Origin: Actinoplanes sp. N902-109
GTDB lineage: Bacteria; Actinomycetota; Actinomycetes; Mycobacteriales; Micromonosporaceae
Length of the DNA stretch: 64,000 nucleotides
Direction: 5' to 3'
Assembly (NCBI RefSeq): GCF_000389965.1
Contig: NC_021191.1
Location: forward strand, 4,899,501 to 4,963,500
The notes beneath the pieces are model-generated. The model ran no database searches and was not told the DNA's origin. It saw only the letters and a list, made by a program, of their open reading frames with translations. Both the position numbers and the translations under genes were made by a program. Positions 17,420 through 25,185 of the stretch are shown piece by piece. The stretch's first letter is position 1; every line of letters starts with the position of its first letter.

Positions 17420-17848
17420 GTGATCAGCGACTCCCGGGCAGCGACGAGCTGGGACTCCGTCCTCGAGCACCGGTCAGCCGATACGCGCCAGTCGATCCGG
17501 GAGCGGTTCGAGCAGGCCGGGGTGACGGCCGACCAGGTGCGCGCCGCGCTGGCGGACAACGGCGATGAGCTGTACTCGGCGGCCGTCAGCGGTGTCCCCG
17601 GCTGGGCTGAGCCGTACGGCGGGATGCTGGCCGTCGCCCTGCTGGCCGCCGAGATCGGCGCCCTCACCGCACACCTCACCTCGCGCAGTGCACGGGTCCG
17701 CGGCCTCGCCGTGGACGCGCTGCTGGAGGACTACAGCGCCGTCGCCGTGGCAGGCCGGCTCGGGGTCGCCCGGCAGAAGGTCTACGAGATCGCCCGCGCC
17801 CATTCCACCGGTGAGTTCATCGCGCGCACCCCCGGGAGGCTTCCGTGA
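17420..17848 (+). CDS. Small HTH DNA-binding regulator of the adjacent ABC operon
   Basis: A 142-residue protein. Residues 1-45 (SIRERFEQAGVTADQVRAAL) and an alanine-rich helical middle form a probable dimerisation or sensing part. Residues 95-130 contain a helix-turn-helix, VDALLEDYSAVAVAGRLGVA followed by RQKVYEIARAH. The start must be the GTG at 17420, because the frame is closed six bases upstream. Its stop overlaps the next start (GTGA). A four-codon frame (ATG at 17409, MLDR) ends on this GTG and may couple translation. The same 19-bp operator stands before this gene and twice before the ABC genes, so it is the prime candidate to bind it. Confidence 0.75.
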   Translation: MISDSRAATSWDSVLEHRSADTRQSIRERFEQAGVTADQVRAALADNGDELYSAAVSGVPGWAEPYGGMLAVALLAAEIGALTAHLTSRSARVRGLAVDALLEDYSAVAVAGRLGVARQKVYEIARAHSTGEFIARTPGRLP

Positions 17849-18528
17849 ACCCCATGGCAGAGATCGTCGCCCTGCCCGACCCGGAGGTGCAACCGCTGGT
17901 GCACCCGCTCGACGTACCGGAGGCCCGCCGCTTGCTCCGCGGCAGCCGGGTCGTCGTCGCGCTCACCAGCCCGCCGACCGCACTGCTGCCGGCCGCCCTG
18001 ATCGGTTACGCCGGGCGCAGTCTCATCATCCCTGCCGTCGTCCTCGCGGTACTCGTCGTGGTGGGCATGCTGGCCGGTCGCCGGCTCGCCGATCGGGCCT
18101 GGGACTACATCCCGCGCAGCCGGCAGGACCGCGACCGCCCTTTGCCGCACCGGTGGGAGGTGGCCTCGGCCGCGGTGCCTGCCGTACTACTCGGGGTGGC
18201 ACTGGTGGTCATCGTGCTCCGGCTCGGGCACGACGACGTGAGCCTCGACGTCCGGTCGTTCAGCTATGGCATGTGCGCGATCGTCACCCTGCTGGTGGCA
18301 GCCGACGCGGTCATCGGCCTGTTACGCCGGGCCGGCCGACGCCGGGCCGTCGCCGCTCTGCCGGGAGTCGTGGTGATCATCGCGGTCACCCTCGTGGCCT
18401 ATCCGGCCTGGTTCGACGGGAATGCGAATCGGTCACTGCTGATCCTGGGCGCGGTCCTGATGGCGGCGATCGCCGCGTTCGCTCTCGCTGGCCGCCGCTG
18501 GGGCGCGGCTCGTCGTCCTGGCTGCTGA
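17845..18528 (+). CDS. Integral membrane protein of the ABC regulon
   Basis: A 227-residue membrane protein of unknown family. The first 45 residues are cytoplasmic-like (DPEVQPLVHPLDVPEARRLL). About six hydrophobic segments in three pairs follow: LTSPPTALLPAALIGYAG with IIPAVVLAVLVVVGMLAG, AAVPAVLLGVALVVIVLRLG, and ALPGVVVIIAVTLVAYPAWF with LLILGAVLMAAIAAFALAG. The GTG at 17845 overlaps the regulator's stop, so the two are co-translated. It may sense a signal for the soluble regulator or belong to the exporter; neither can be shown from the sequence. Confidence 0.7.
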   Translation: MNPMAEIVALPDPEVQPLVHPLDVPEARRLLRGSRVVVALTSPPTALLPAALIGYAGRSLIIPAVVLAVLVVVGMLAGRRLADRAWDYIPRSRQDRDRPLPHRWEVASAAVPAVLLGVALVVIVLRLGHDDVSLDVRSFSYGMCAIVTLLVAADAVIGLLRRAGRRRAVAALPGVVVIIAVTLVAYPAWFDGNANRSLLILGAVLMAAIAAFALAGRRWGAARRPGC

Positions 18529-18602
18529 TCCGGGGATTTCCCTCGTCATCCTGCCTCTTGGGGTGTGCCGGGCCGGACCGCGCGGGTTCACGGCCGCCAT
18601 TC

Positions 18603-18677
18603 TGTCACCCCCGGGTTGACAATCGCGTTCCGGCGATGCGACCGTGAACGCCTTCAGTTGTCAACCCGGGGGTGACA
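18603..18677. promoter_or_regulatory. Paired, oppositely oriented 19-bp operators before the ABC genes
   Basis: TGTCACCCCCGGGTTGACA (18603-18621) is the exact reverse complement of TGTCAACCCGGGGGTGACA (18659-18677). They are 56 bp apart centre to centre. The first contains a consensus -35 hexamer TTGACA (18616-18621). The second contains the only ribosome-site-like G-run (18668-18672) and ends two bases before the ATG. Bound repressor could therefore block both transcription and translation, and the spacing allows looping. Confidence 0.75.
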
Positions 18678-18679
18678 CC

Positions 18680-19417
18680 ATGCCGGTGATCGAGGTACGC
18701 AACCTGCGCAAGACCTACGGTTCGACGGTTGCCGTCGACGATGTGGGTTTCACCGTCGACGAAGGCGAGATCTTCGGCATCCTCGGTCCCAACGGGGCCG
18801 GCAAGTCGACCACGGTCGAGTGCCTGACCGGAGGCGAGTCGCCCGACTCCGGGGAGATCCGCATCCTGGGCCGCGGCCCCCAGGAGCACGGCCGCCGCCG
18901 CTACGAGCTGATCGGCTATCAGATGCAGACGTCGGCGCTGCCTGCGACGTTGCGGGTCCACGAGGCGGTGACCATGTTCTCCGCGCTGTACCCGAACCCT
19001 CGTGACGCCGCCGGCCTGCTCGACGCCGTGGGAATGACCGCCGATCGGAAGAAGCCTTTCGGCGCACTGTCCGGCGGGCAGAAGCAGCGGTTGTCCGTAG
19101 CTCTGGCGCTGATCGGCAGCCCGCGCATCGCTGTGCTCGACGAGCTCACCACCGGGCTCGACCCCGAGGGCCGGCGCGACACGTGGGAGCTGATCCGCGA
19201 CATCCGGGCCTCGGGGGTGACCATCGTGCTGGTCACCCACTCGCTGGACGAGGCGGAACGGCTCTGCGACCGGCTCACGGTGATCGACCGCGGCCGGACC
19301 ACCATCACCGCCACCCCGGGCGAACTGATCGAGGCAACGGGCGGCGGCTCGCTCGAGGACGCCTACCTGAACGTCTTGAACACGTACCGCCGGATCGGGA
19401 AGGAGCAGGCCGCATGA
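18680..19417 (+). CDS. ABC transporter ATP-binding protein (exporter type)
   Basis: A 245-residue ATPase of the DrrA/CcmA-like export family. Walker A LGPNGAGKSTTV, the Q-loop region IGYQMQTSALPATLRVHEAV, signature LSGGQKQR, Walker B IAVLDELTTGLDPEGRR and H-loop VTHSLDEAE are present. The Walker B glutamate is conserved. The ATG at 18680 is used because the upstream GTG (18644) would place the operator within the coding region. The gene overlaps the permease by four bases. Pairing with a single ABC-2 permease suggests export of a small toxic or lipid-like molecule. Confidence 0.9.
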   Translation: MPVIEVRNLRKTYGSTVAVDDVGFTVDEGEIFGILGPNGAGKSTTVECLTGGESPDSGEIRILGRGPQEHGRRRYELIGYQMQTSALPATLRVHEAVTMFSALYPNPRDAAGLLDAVGMTADRKKPFGALSGGQKQRLSVALALIGSPRIAVLDELTTGLDPEGRRDTWELIRDIRASGVTIVLVTHSLDEAERLCDRLTVIDRGRTTITATPGELIEATGGGSLEDAYLNVLNTYRRIGKEQAA

Positions 19418-20169
19418 GCGCCCTCGGCACGCTGACCCGCACCGAAGCCACCCTCTTCGCCCGCAACCCGCAGAACCTCTTCATGGGACTGCTCTTCCCC
19501 GCGGTGCTGCTGCTGGTGCAGGGACTGATCATCCCGGGCACCGACAATCCGGTCGACGCCGGCGGCGCCGAGTTCGCCGGGCTGCGGGTGATCGACCTGT
19601 TCGTGCCCATCGCCCTGACCGTGGCGATGGCCACGGTCAGCCTGACGAACTTCCCGTCCGCGATCGGCGGCTACCGGGAGAACGGCGTGCTCCGGCGCCT
19701 CGGTGCCACCCCGGCCGGCGCCGGGCGCATCCTGCTGGCGCAACTGGCGGTCAGCGCGACCACCCTGACGGCCGGTGCCACGATCGCGGTAGCGGCGGCC
19801 ATCATGGTGCTGGGCGCCACGACACCCGGCAACGTCCCGCTGGTCTGCGGAGCCTTCGCACTGGGCGCCACCTCCCTGCTGAGCCTCGGTGCGGTCGTCG
19901 CGGCCCGGGCCGGCTCGGCCCAGAAGGCCAACGCGACGGGAACCCTGCTGCTGTTCGCGTCGCTGTTCACCGCCGGGGTGTGGACGCCGGGCCCCCTGAT
20001 GCCCGGCGTCCTGCGCACGATATCCGCGTACACCCCGCTCGGCGCCGCCTCGAAGGTGCTGACCGCCGCCTGGTACAGCCAGCCGACCCCCTGGATCCAG
20101 GTCGTGGTCATGGCCGCGGGCACCGCCGGCTTCTCGTGGATCGCCGTCCGGACCTTCCGCTGGAAATGA
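19414..20169 (+). CDS. ABC-2 type transporter permease
   Basis: A 251-residue permease with six membrane segments, from FMGLLFPAVLLLVQGLIIPG to VVVMAAGTAGFSWIAVRTFR. The family signature lies in the middle: FPSAIGGYRENGVLRRLGAT is the amphipathic coupling helix seen in DrrB/ABC2_membrane proteins. The ATG at 19414 overlaps the ATPase stop (ATGA), with AGGAG nearby. Together with the ATPase it forms a two-gene efflux pump under the 19-bp operator. The substrate is unknown; no biosynthetic genes adjoin. Confidence 0.88.
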   Translation: MSALGTLTRTEATLFARNPQNLFMGLLFPAVLLLVQGLIIPGTDNPVDAGGAEFAGLRVIDLFVPIALTVAMATVSLTNFPSAIGGYRENGVLRRLGATPAGAGRILLAQLAVSATTLTAGATIAVAAAIMVLGATTPGNVPLVCGAFALGATSLLSLGAVVAARAGSAQKANATGTLLLFASLFTAGVWTPGPLMPGVLRTISAYTPLGAASKVLTAAWYSQPTPWIQVVVMAAGTAGFSWIAVRTFRWK

Positions 20170-20397
20170 CGGGCGGCCCGGCCCGGTGCTGACCTTCTCC
20201 CCCGGTCCGTCGGCAACCGGCAGGTTGTAGCCGGGTGAAGGCCTCCGGTTGTGAGGTGGAGCTGGCTAGGAACCGCTCGCACAGCAGTGGGCCCAGCAAG
20301 CATTCCTGACGGTAGCGGCTGGCATGACGCCGGCCGTGCTCAGGGCGACCGTCACCGGCATCGCACCGCGACGTCGGCTAGAACCCGCTGATCGGCA
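20170..20397. other. Non-coding stretch before insertion-sequence debris
   Basis: About 230 bases after the permease stop. I see no gene in either direction. GC content is lower and base composition differs from the neighbours, consistent with leftover mobile-element DNA. Confidence 0.4.
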
Positions 20398-20510
20398 CCG
20401 CGTTCGTACACACGGTCGTTGATGACTACTCCCGCGTCGCCTACGCCGAGATCCACCACGCCTGGCGTGACGCCTGCGCCGAGTGGGGCATCACCGTCGA
20501 GGAGACCCGC
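20398..20510 (+). mobile_element. IS481-family transposase remnant
   Basis: One short frame reads FVHTVVDDYSRVAYAEIH (about 20402-20455), the first catalytic-aspartate strand of IS481/IS3-type DDE integrases. Directly after it comes RDACAEWGITVEETRPG, which resembles the later segment before the catalytic glutamate. The material between is missing, so this is an internally deleted fragment of about 35 codons, with no terminal repeats. Confidence 0.65.
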
Positions 20511-20797
20511 CCAGGTCATCAACGCGATCTGCTGGGTCAACGCATCGATTCACCATGGTGGGACCTGCCGAGCGTTACGGGCCGTGGAAAACCGCCCACC
20601 AGCGGTTCACCCGGTGGGCTGCCGACGGGACCTGGGCCCGGATGGAGGCCCAGGTCACCGCGCTCGCCGAACTCGACGGCGACATCGACCGAAACGCCCA
20701 GGTCGACGCCACGATCGTGCGCACTCACCAGCGCGCCGCCGGAGCCGCTGAAGGGGCTGACCGTCGCCGAAACGCAGGCACGCGAGACAGAACCTAG
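20511..20797 (+). mobile_element. IS5-family (IS427-like) transposase remnant, frameshifted
   Basis: Pieces in three frames spell the N-terminal domain of an IS5/IS427 transposase: VINAICW, then DSPWWDLP, then ERYGPWKTAHQRFTRWAADG and GDIDRNAQVDATIVRTHQ, which holds the first catalytic aspartate. The normal element reads roughly I-N-G-I-C-W...P-W-R-D-L-P-E-R-Y-G-P-W-K-T in one frame. It is cut off right before gabT, so this is a relic joined to the IS481 piece. Confidence 0.75.
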
Positions 20798-22065
20798 TGG
20801 GACTGTTCGACGGCTGCGGCCACGATCGACAGGCCGCGAGCCAGATCTGCGGATGAGATGACCAGCGGCGGTAGGAAGCGGAGCACGTTGCCGTAGGTTC
20901 CGCAGGTGAGCACGAGCAGACCGGCCTCGTGACAGGCGCGGGCGACAGCGGCCGTGCGGGCGGCGTCCGGGGTGCGGCCGTCGGGCTGGACGAACTCCAG
21001 GGCCAGCATCGCGCCGCGGCCACGGACCTCGCAGCCCGGCGGGGCGATCGCGCGCAGGGCCGGGAGCATCTGCTGCTCGATGCCGCGGGCGGCGGCGCAG
21101 AGGTCGAGGTCGCGCATGGTGTCGATGGCGGCCAGGGCGGCGGCACAGGCGATCGGGTTGCCGCCGTAGGTGCCGCCGAGGCCGCCGGGGTGGACGGCGT
21201 CCATGAGGTCGGCGCGGCCGGTGACCCCGGCGATGGGGAGGCCGCCGCCCATGCCTTTGGCCGTGGTGACGAGGTCGGGTTCGATGCCCTCGTGCTCGCT
21301 GGCGAACCAGTGTCCCGTACGGCAGAAACCGGTCTGGATCTCGTCGGCGATCAGCACCGCGCTGGCGGCGCGCGCCCAGGCCGCGATGGCCGGGAGGAAG
21401 CCGGGGGCCGGGACGACGAACCCGCCCTCGCCCTGGATCGGTTCGATCAGGACGGCTGCCACGTTGGGACCGCCGACCTGCTTGTCGATCACGTCGATGG
21501 CGCGCATCGCCGCTTCCGGGCCGGTCAGGCCGCCGTCGCGGAGCGGGTAGGACATCGGGACCCGGTAGATCTCCGGGGCGAAGGGGCCGAAGCGGTGCTT
21601 GTACGGCATGTTCTTCGCGGTCAGCGCCATCGTGAGGTTGGTGCGGCCGTGGTAAGCGTGGTCGAACACCACGACGGCCGGGCGGCCGGTGGCGTGGCGG
21701 GCGATCTTCACGGCGTTCTCGACCGCTTCGGCGCCGGAGTTGACCAGGGCGGCCCGCTTCTCGAACGCGCCGGGGGTCAGGGCGATGAGCTGCTCGCACA
21801 CGGCCACGTAGGACTCGTAGGGCGCAACCATGAAACAGGTGTGGGTGAAGCGTTCGGCCTGCGCCCGGATGGCTTCGACGACGCGCGGGGCGCTGTTGCC
21901 GACGGTGGTGACCGCGATGCCGGAGGCGAAGTCGATCCACTCGCGGCCCTCGACGTCGCGCACGTGGCCGCCGGCGGCGCTGTCGACATAGCTGGTGATC
22001 ACCGAGCTGACCCCGCGGGCGACGGCCGCCGTCCGGCGTTTGTGGACTTCCCCGGAGGACGGCAT
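20794..22065 (-). CDS. gabT: 4-aminobutyrate aminotransferase
   Basis: A 423-residue class III transaminase that converts 4-aminobutyrate to succinate semialdehyde. Seen are RVVEAIRAQAERFTHTCFMV, the phosphate-binding LVNSGAEAVENAVKIARHAT, the ring-stacking segment FDHAYHGRTNLTMALTAK, the cofactor aspartate in LIADEIQTGFCRTG and the Schiff-base lysine in TTAKGMGGGLPIAGVTGR. These match GabT closely. The ATG at 22065 follows the dehydrogenase stop by two bases, with GGGGGAG upstream. In the pathway it would act after the aldehyde dehydrogenase gene it follows. Confidence 0.92.
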   Translation of the reverse strand: MPSSGEVHKRRTAAVARGVSSVITSYVDSAAGGHVRDVEGREWIDFASGIAVTTVGNSAPRVVEAIRAQAERFTHTCFMVAPYESYVAVCEQLIALTPGAFEKRAALVNSGAEAVENAVKIARHATGRPAVVVFDHAYHGRTNLTMALTAKNMPYKHRFGPFAPEIYRVPMSYPLRDGGLTGPEAAMRAIDVIDKQVGGPNVAAVLIEPIQGEGGFVVPAPGFLPAIAAWARAASAVLIADEIQTGFCRTGHWFASEHEGIEPDLVTTAKGMGGGLPIAGVTGRADLMDAVHPGGLGGTYGGNPIACAAALAAIDTMRDLDLCAAARGIEQQMLPALRAIAPPGCEVRGRGAMLALEFVQPDGRTPDAARTAAVARACHEAGLLVLTCGTYGNVLRFLPPLVISSADLARGLSIVAAAVEQSH

Positions 22066-22067
22066 GC

Positions 22068-23495
22068 TCACTCCCCCACGTGATGCATGACGTGTTTGAT
22101 GCGGGTGTAGTCCTCCAGGCCGTACACGGACAGGTCCTTGCCGTGCCCGGAATGCTTGAACCCGCCGTGCGGCATCTCCGCGACCAGCGGGATGTGGCAG
22201 TTGACCCACACGCAGCCGAAGTCGAGGCGCTGGGTCATCCGCATGGCACGGCCGTGGTCGCTGGTCCAGACGCTGGAGGCTAGCCCGTAGTCGACGCCGT
22301 TGGCCCAGGCGACCGCCTCGTCCTCGGCCGTGAAGCGCTGCACGGTGATCACCGGGCCGAAGATCTCGTCCTGGATCATCTCGTCCTGCTGGCGCAGCCC
22401 GGAGACCACGGTCGGGGTCCAGAAGAAGCCGCGGTCGCCCTGCCGGGAACCGCCGGTCTCCAGGTTGGCGTGGTCGGGCAGCCGGTCGAGGAAGCCGCCC
22501 ACCCGGTCCAGCTGGTGCTGGTTGTTGAGCGGGCCGTACAGCACGTTCTCGTCGCCGGGCGCGCCGGTGCGGGTGCCCTTGGCCTGCTCGGTGAGCGCGG
22601 AGACGAAGTCGCCGTAGATGCCGGGGCCGGCCAGCACCCGGGTGGCGGCGGTGCAGTCCTGGCCGGCGTTGAAGTAACCGGCCTCGGCGATCGCCGCAGC
22701 CGCGGCTTCGAGGTCGGCGTCGTCGAACACCACCACCGGGGCCTTGCCGCCCAGTTCCAGGTGGGTGCGCTTGAGGTCGGCCCCGGCCGCGCTCGCCACC
22801 TGCATGCCGGCCCGCACCGACCCGGTGATCGACACCATCTGCGGCACCGGGTGGGCGACCAGCGCACGGCCGGTGTCCCGGTCGCCGGCGATGACGTTGA
22901 ACACCCCCGGCGGGAGGAACTCGGCGGCGATCTCGGCCAGCATGATCGAGGTGACCGGGGTGGTGTCGGACGGCTTGAGCACCACCGTGTTGCCCGCGGC
23001 CAGCGCCGGGGCGATCTTCCAGACCGCCATCATCAGCGGGTAGTTCCACGGTGTGACCTGCGCGCACACCCCGACCGGCTCGCGCCGCACGTAGCTCTCG
23101 TAACCGGCCAGATACTGCCCCGCCGACCGGCCTTCGAGCAGCCGGGCGGCGCCGGCGAAGAACCGGATCTGGTCGATCGCCGGGGGCAGCTCCTCGCTGG
23201 CGGTCAGCCCGAGCGGCTTGCCGGTGTTCTGCGACTCGGCGGCGACCAGCTCGTCCGCCCTGGCCTCGACGGCGTCGGCGAAGCGCAGCAACGCCAGCTG
23301 ACGCTCGGCCGGGGTGGTGGCGCGCCACGACTCGAACGCGGTCGCGGCGGCCCGCACCGCCCGGTCGACGTCCTCCTCGCCGGAGACCGGGGCGCTGGCG
23401 AACACCTCCCCGGTGGACGGATCGACCAGGTCGGCGTAACGCCCGTCGGCCGGGGCCGCCGAGGCTCCGGCGATGAAGTTGTGCAGCGTGGTCAT
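22068..23495 (-). CDS. patD: Gamma-aminobutyraldehyde dehydrogenase
   Basis: A 475-residue NAD-dependent aldehyde dehydrogenase, the length of YdcW/PatD. It has VTPWNYPLMMAVWKIAPALA, the NAD site VSITGSVRAGMQVA, the catalytic glutamate in HLELGGKAPVVVFDD and the nucleophile in YFNAGQDCTAATRVLA, a variant typical of aminobutyraldehyde dehydrogenases. The ATG at 23495 has TGGAGG upstream. It oxidises 4-aminobutanal, the product of putrescine transamination or oxidation, to 4-aminobutyrate, which gabT in the same operon then uses. This ties the pot transporter and the two oxidase loci into one putrescine route. Confidence 0.9.
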   Translation of the reverse strand: MTTLHNFIAGASAAPADGRYADLVDPSTGEVFASAPVSGEEDVDRAVRAAATAFESWRATTPAERQLALLRFADAVEARADELVAAESQNTGKPLGLTASEELPPAIDQIRFFAGAARLLEGRSAGQYLAGYESYVRREPVGVCAQVTPWNYPLMMAVWKIAPALAAGNTVVLKPSDTTPVTSIMLAEIAAEFLPPGVFNVIAGDRDTGRALVAHPVPQMVSITGSVRAGMQVASAAGADLKRTHLELGGKAPVVVFDDADLEAAAAAIAEAGYFNAGQDCTAATRVLAGPGIYGDFVSALTEQAKGTRTGAPGDENVLYGPLNNQHQLDRVGGFLDRLPDHANLETGGSRQGDRGFFWTPTVVSGLRQQDEMIQDEIFGPVITVQRFTAEDEAVAWANGVDYGLASSVWTSDHGRAMRMTQRLDFGCVWVNCHIPLVAEMPHGGFKHSGHGKDLSVYGLEDYTRIKHVMHHVGE

Positions 23496-23589
23496 CCGGC
23501 CTCCAGCAACGTGAATCGGTGGTTGCAGGCCCATCCTGCCACCGGATCCGTAGCGGACAACACCTACGAAAGTCGATCCGCGGAGGACT

Positions 23590-24171
23590 TCAGTCGATGA
23601 GCTTGCGGGCGGCACGGGTGACCAGCGGGCCGAGCTCGTCGAGCATGGCCGGGCCGCGCCGGAAGAAGCCGTCGCGGTAGAGGGTGGTGTAGCCGTGGGC
23701 GAGGGCGACGGCCTCCTCGACCAGGCGGACCGTGTCCTGCGCCGGGCGCGGGCCGGTGGCGGCGGCCAGGTCCACCAGCAGGGTCATCAGGGCGCGGGTC
23801 GCGTCGGTGCGCTCGTGGTCGTGGAGTTCCTCCAGGCCGGCCGCGAAGATCACGTCGAAGCCCGCCCCGGTGCGGCCGGCGAACGCCACATAGGCCGCCG
23901 CCGCCGCGGCGAACCGGGCCGCCGGGTCGTCGCCGGCCTGCTCGGCCCGGGCGGTGATCTCGGCGGTGAGGTCCCGGGCGGCAGCGGTCGACACGGCCGC
24001 CAGCAGGTGGTCGCGGGTGGGGAAATGCCGGTAGGGCGCGGCGGTGCTGACGCCCAGGCGGCGGGCCACGGCGGCGACCGAGAACCGGTGCGCCCCGCAC
24101 TCGGCGAGCAGGTCGAAGCTCGCCCGGAGCAGTGCCGCGGGCAGGTCGCCGTGGTGGTACTTGCGGGACAC
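23590..24171 (-). CDS. TetR-family transcriptional regulator
   Basis: A 193-residue repressor. It starts with the typical KYHHGDLPAALLRASFDLLA, then a helix-turn-helix (FSVAAVARRLGVSTAAPYRH, FPTRDHLLAAV). The ligand domain resembles the WHG-type C-terminal domain, with YVAFAGRTGAGFDVIFAAGL. The GTG at 24171 follows GGGAGG. It is divergent from the F420-type oxidoreductase with a 57-bp gap holding a short dyad, so self-control and control of that enzyme are likely. Confidence 0.88.
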   Translation of the reverse strand: MSRKYHHGDLPAALLRASFDLLAECGAHRFSVAAVARRLGVSTAAPYRHFPTRDHLLAAVSTAAARDLTAEITARAEQAGDDPAARFAAAAAAYVAFAGRTGAGFDVIFAAGLEELHDHERTDATRALMTLLVDLAAATGPRPAQDTVRLVEEAVALAHGYTTLYRDGFFRRGPAMLDELGPLVTRAARKLID

Positions 24172-24200
24172 ACGCCTCCCCCGGTTGCGCTACATTGCCA

Positions 24201-24212
24201 AGTGATAGCACT
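24201..24212. promoter_or_regulatory. Short dyad between TetR and LLM genes
   Basis: AGTGATAGCACT pairs with itself at 10 of 12 positions (AGTG...CACT). It lies midway between the two divergent starts, where a TetR operator is expected. Being short, it may be one half of a longer, less symmetric site. Confidence 0.4.
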
Positions 24213-24228
24213 CTTACATGGAGGCGCA

Positions 24229-25176
24229 GTGACCATCAAGCTGGGTTACCAGATCCCGAACTTCACCTACCCCGGAGTGCCGGTCGAGGAGCTGTTCGAC
24301 ACCGTCGCGGCGCAGGCCAAGGAGGCGGAGGCGGCCGGGTTCGACACCGTCCTGCTGATGGACCACTTCTATCAGCTGCCCGGCATCAACACCCCGGAGA
24401 ACCCGATGCTGGAGGCCTACACGACGCTGGGCGCACTGGCCTCGGCCACGTCCTCGGTGCAGCTGTCCACACTGGTCACCGGCAACACGTACCGCAACCC
24501 GGCGCTGCTCGCCAAGACCGTGACCACCCTCGACGTGGTGTCGAAGGGGCGCGCGGTCCTCGGCATCGGCGCGGGCTGGTTCGAGCGCGAGCACCACGAC
24601 TACGGCTTCGAGTTCGGCACGTTCTCCGAGCGGTTCGAGCGGCTCGAGGAGGCGCTGAGCATCATCACGCCCATGCTGCGCGGCGAGGAGCCGACGGTCG
24701 AGGGCAAGTGGTACACCGTACGGAACGCGATGAACAACCCGCGGATCCGGGAGACCATCCCCGTGCTGCTCGGCGGCGGCGGGGAGAAGAAGACGTTCCG
24801 GCTGGCCGCGCAGTACGCCGACCACATGAACATCATCTGCGACCTGGACGAGCTGCCGCGCAAGCTCGCCGCGCTGCGCCAGCGCTGCGAGGAGATCGGC
24901 CGCGACCCGGCCACGCTGGCCGTCAGCTACCACGCCACCGTGCTGGCCGCGGAGACCGAGGCGGAGGGCAAGGAGCTGCTCGACAAGGTCAACCCGGAGC
25001 GGCGCAAGCGGGCCGTCGCGGGCACCCCGGAACAGCTCGCCGAGGGGGTGCAGCGCGAGATCCTCGACCGCGGGGTCACCGGGCTGACCATGAACCTGCT
25101 GCTCAACGGGCACGTCCCGGGCGTGCTAACCAGCGTCGGCAACGCCCTGGCGCCGCTGCTGCGACCGGCGGCCTAG
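24229..25176 (+). CDS. LLM-class F420-dependent oxidoreductase
   Basis: A 315-residue TIM-barrel protein of the F420-dependent LLM subgroup. Visible are KLGYQIPNFTYPGVPVEELF, DTVLLMDHFYQLPGI, LSTLVTGNTYRNPALLAKTV and the cofactor region GRAVLGIGAGWFEREHHDYG. The segment IPVLLGGGGEKKTFRLAAQY is the phosphate-binding loop typical of F420 users. The GTG at 24229 has GGAGG five bases upstream. Enzymes of this group reduce or oxidise diverse xenobiotics and cofactors; the substrate here is unknown. A divergent TetR protein probably controls it. Confidence 0.88.
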   Translation: MTIKLGYQIPNFTYPGVPVEELFDTVAAQAKEAEAAGFDTVLLMDHFYQLPGINTPENPMLEAYTTLGALASATSSVQLSTLVTGNTYRNPALLAKTVTTLDVVSKGRAVLGIGAGWFEREHHDYGFEFGTFSERFERLEEALSIITPMLRGEEPTVEGKWYTVRNAMNNPRIRETIPVLLGGGGEKKTFRLAAQYADHMNIICDLDELPRKLAALRQRCEEIGRDPATLAVSYHATVLAAETEAEGKELLDKVNPERRKRAVAGTPEQLAEGVQREILDRGVTGLTMNLLLNGHVPGVLTSVGNALAPLLRPAA

Positions 25177-25185
25177 AGTAGCTGC

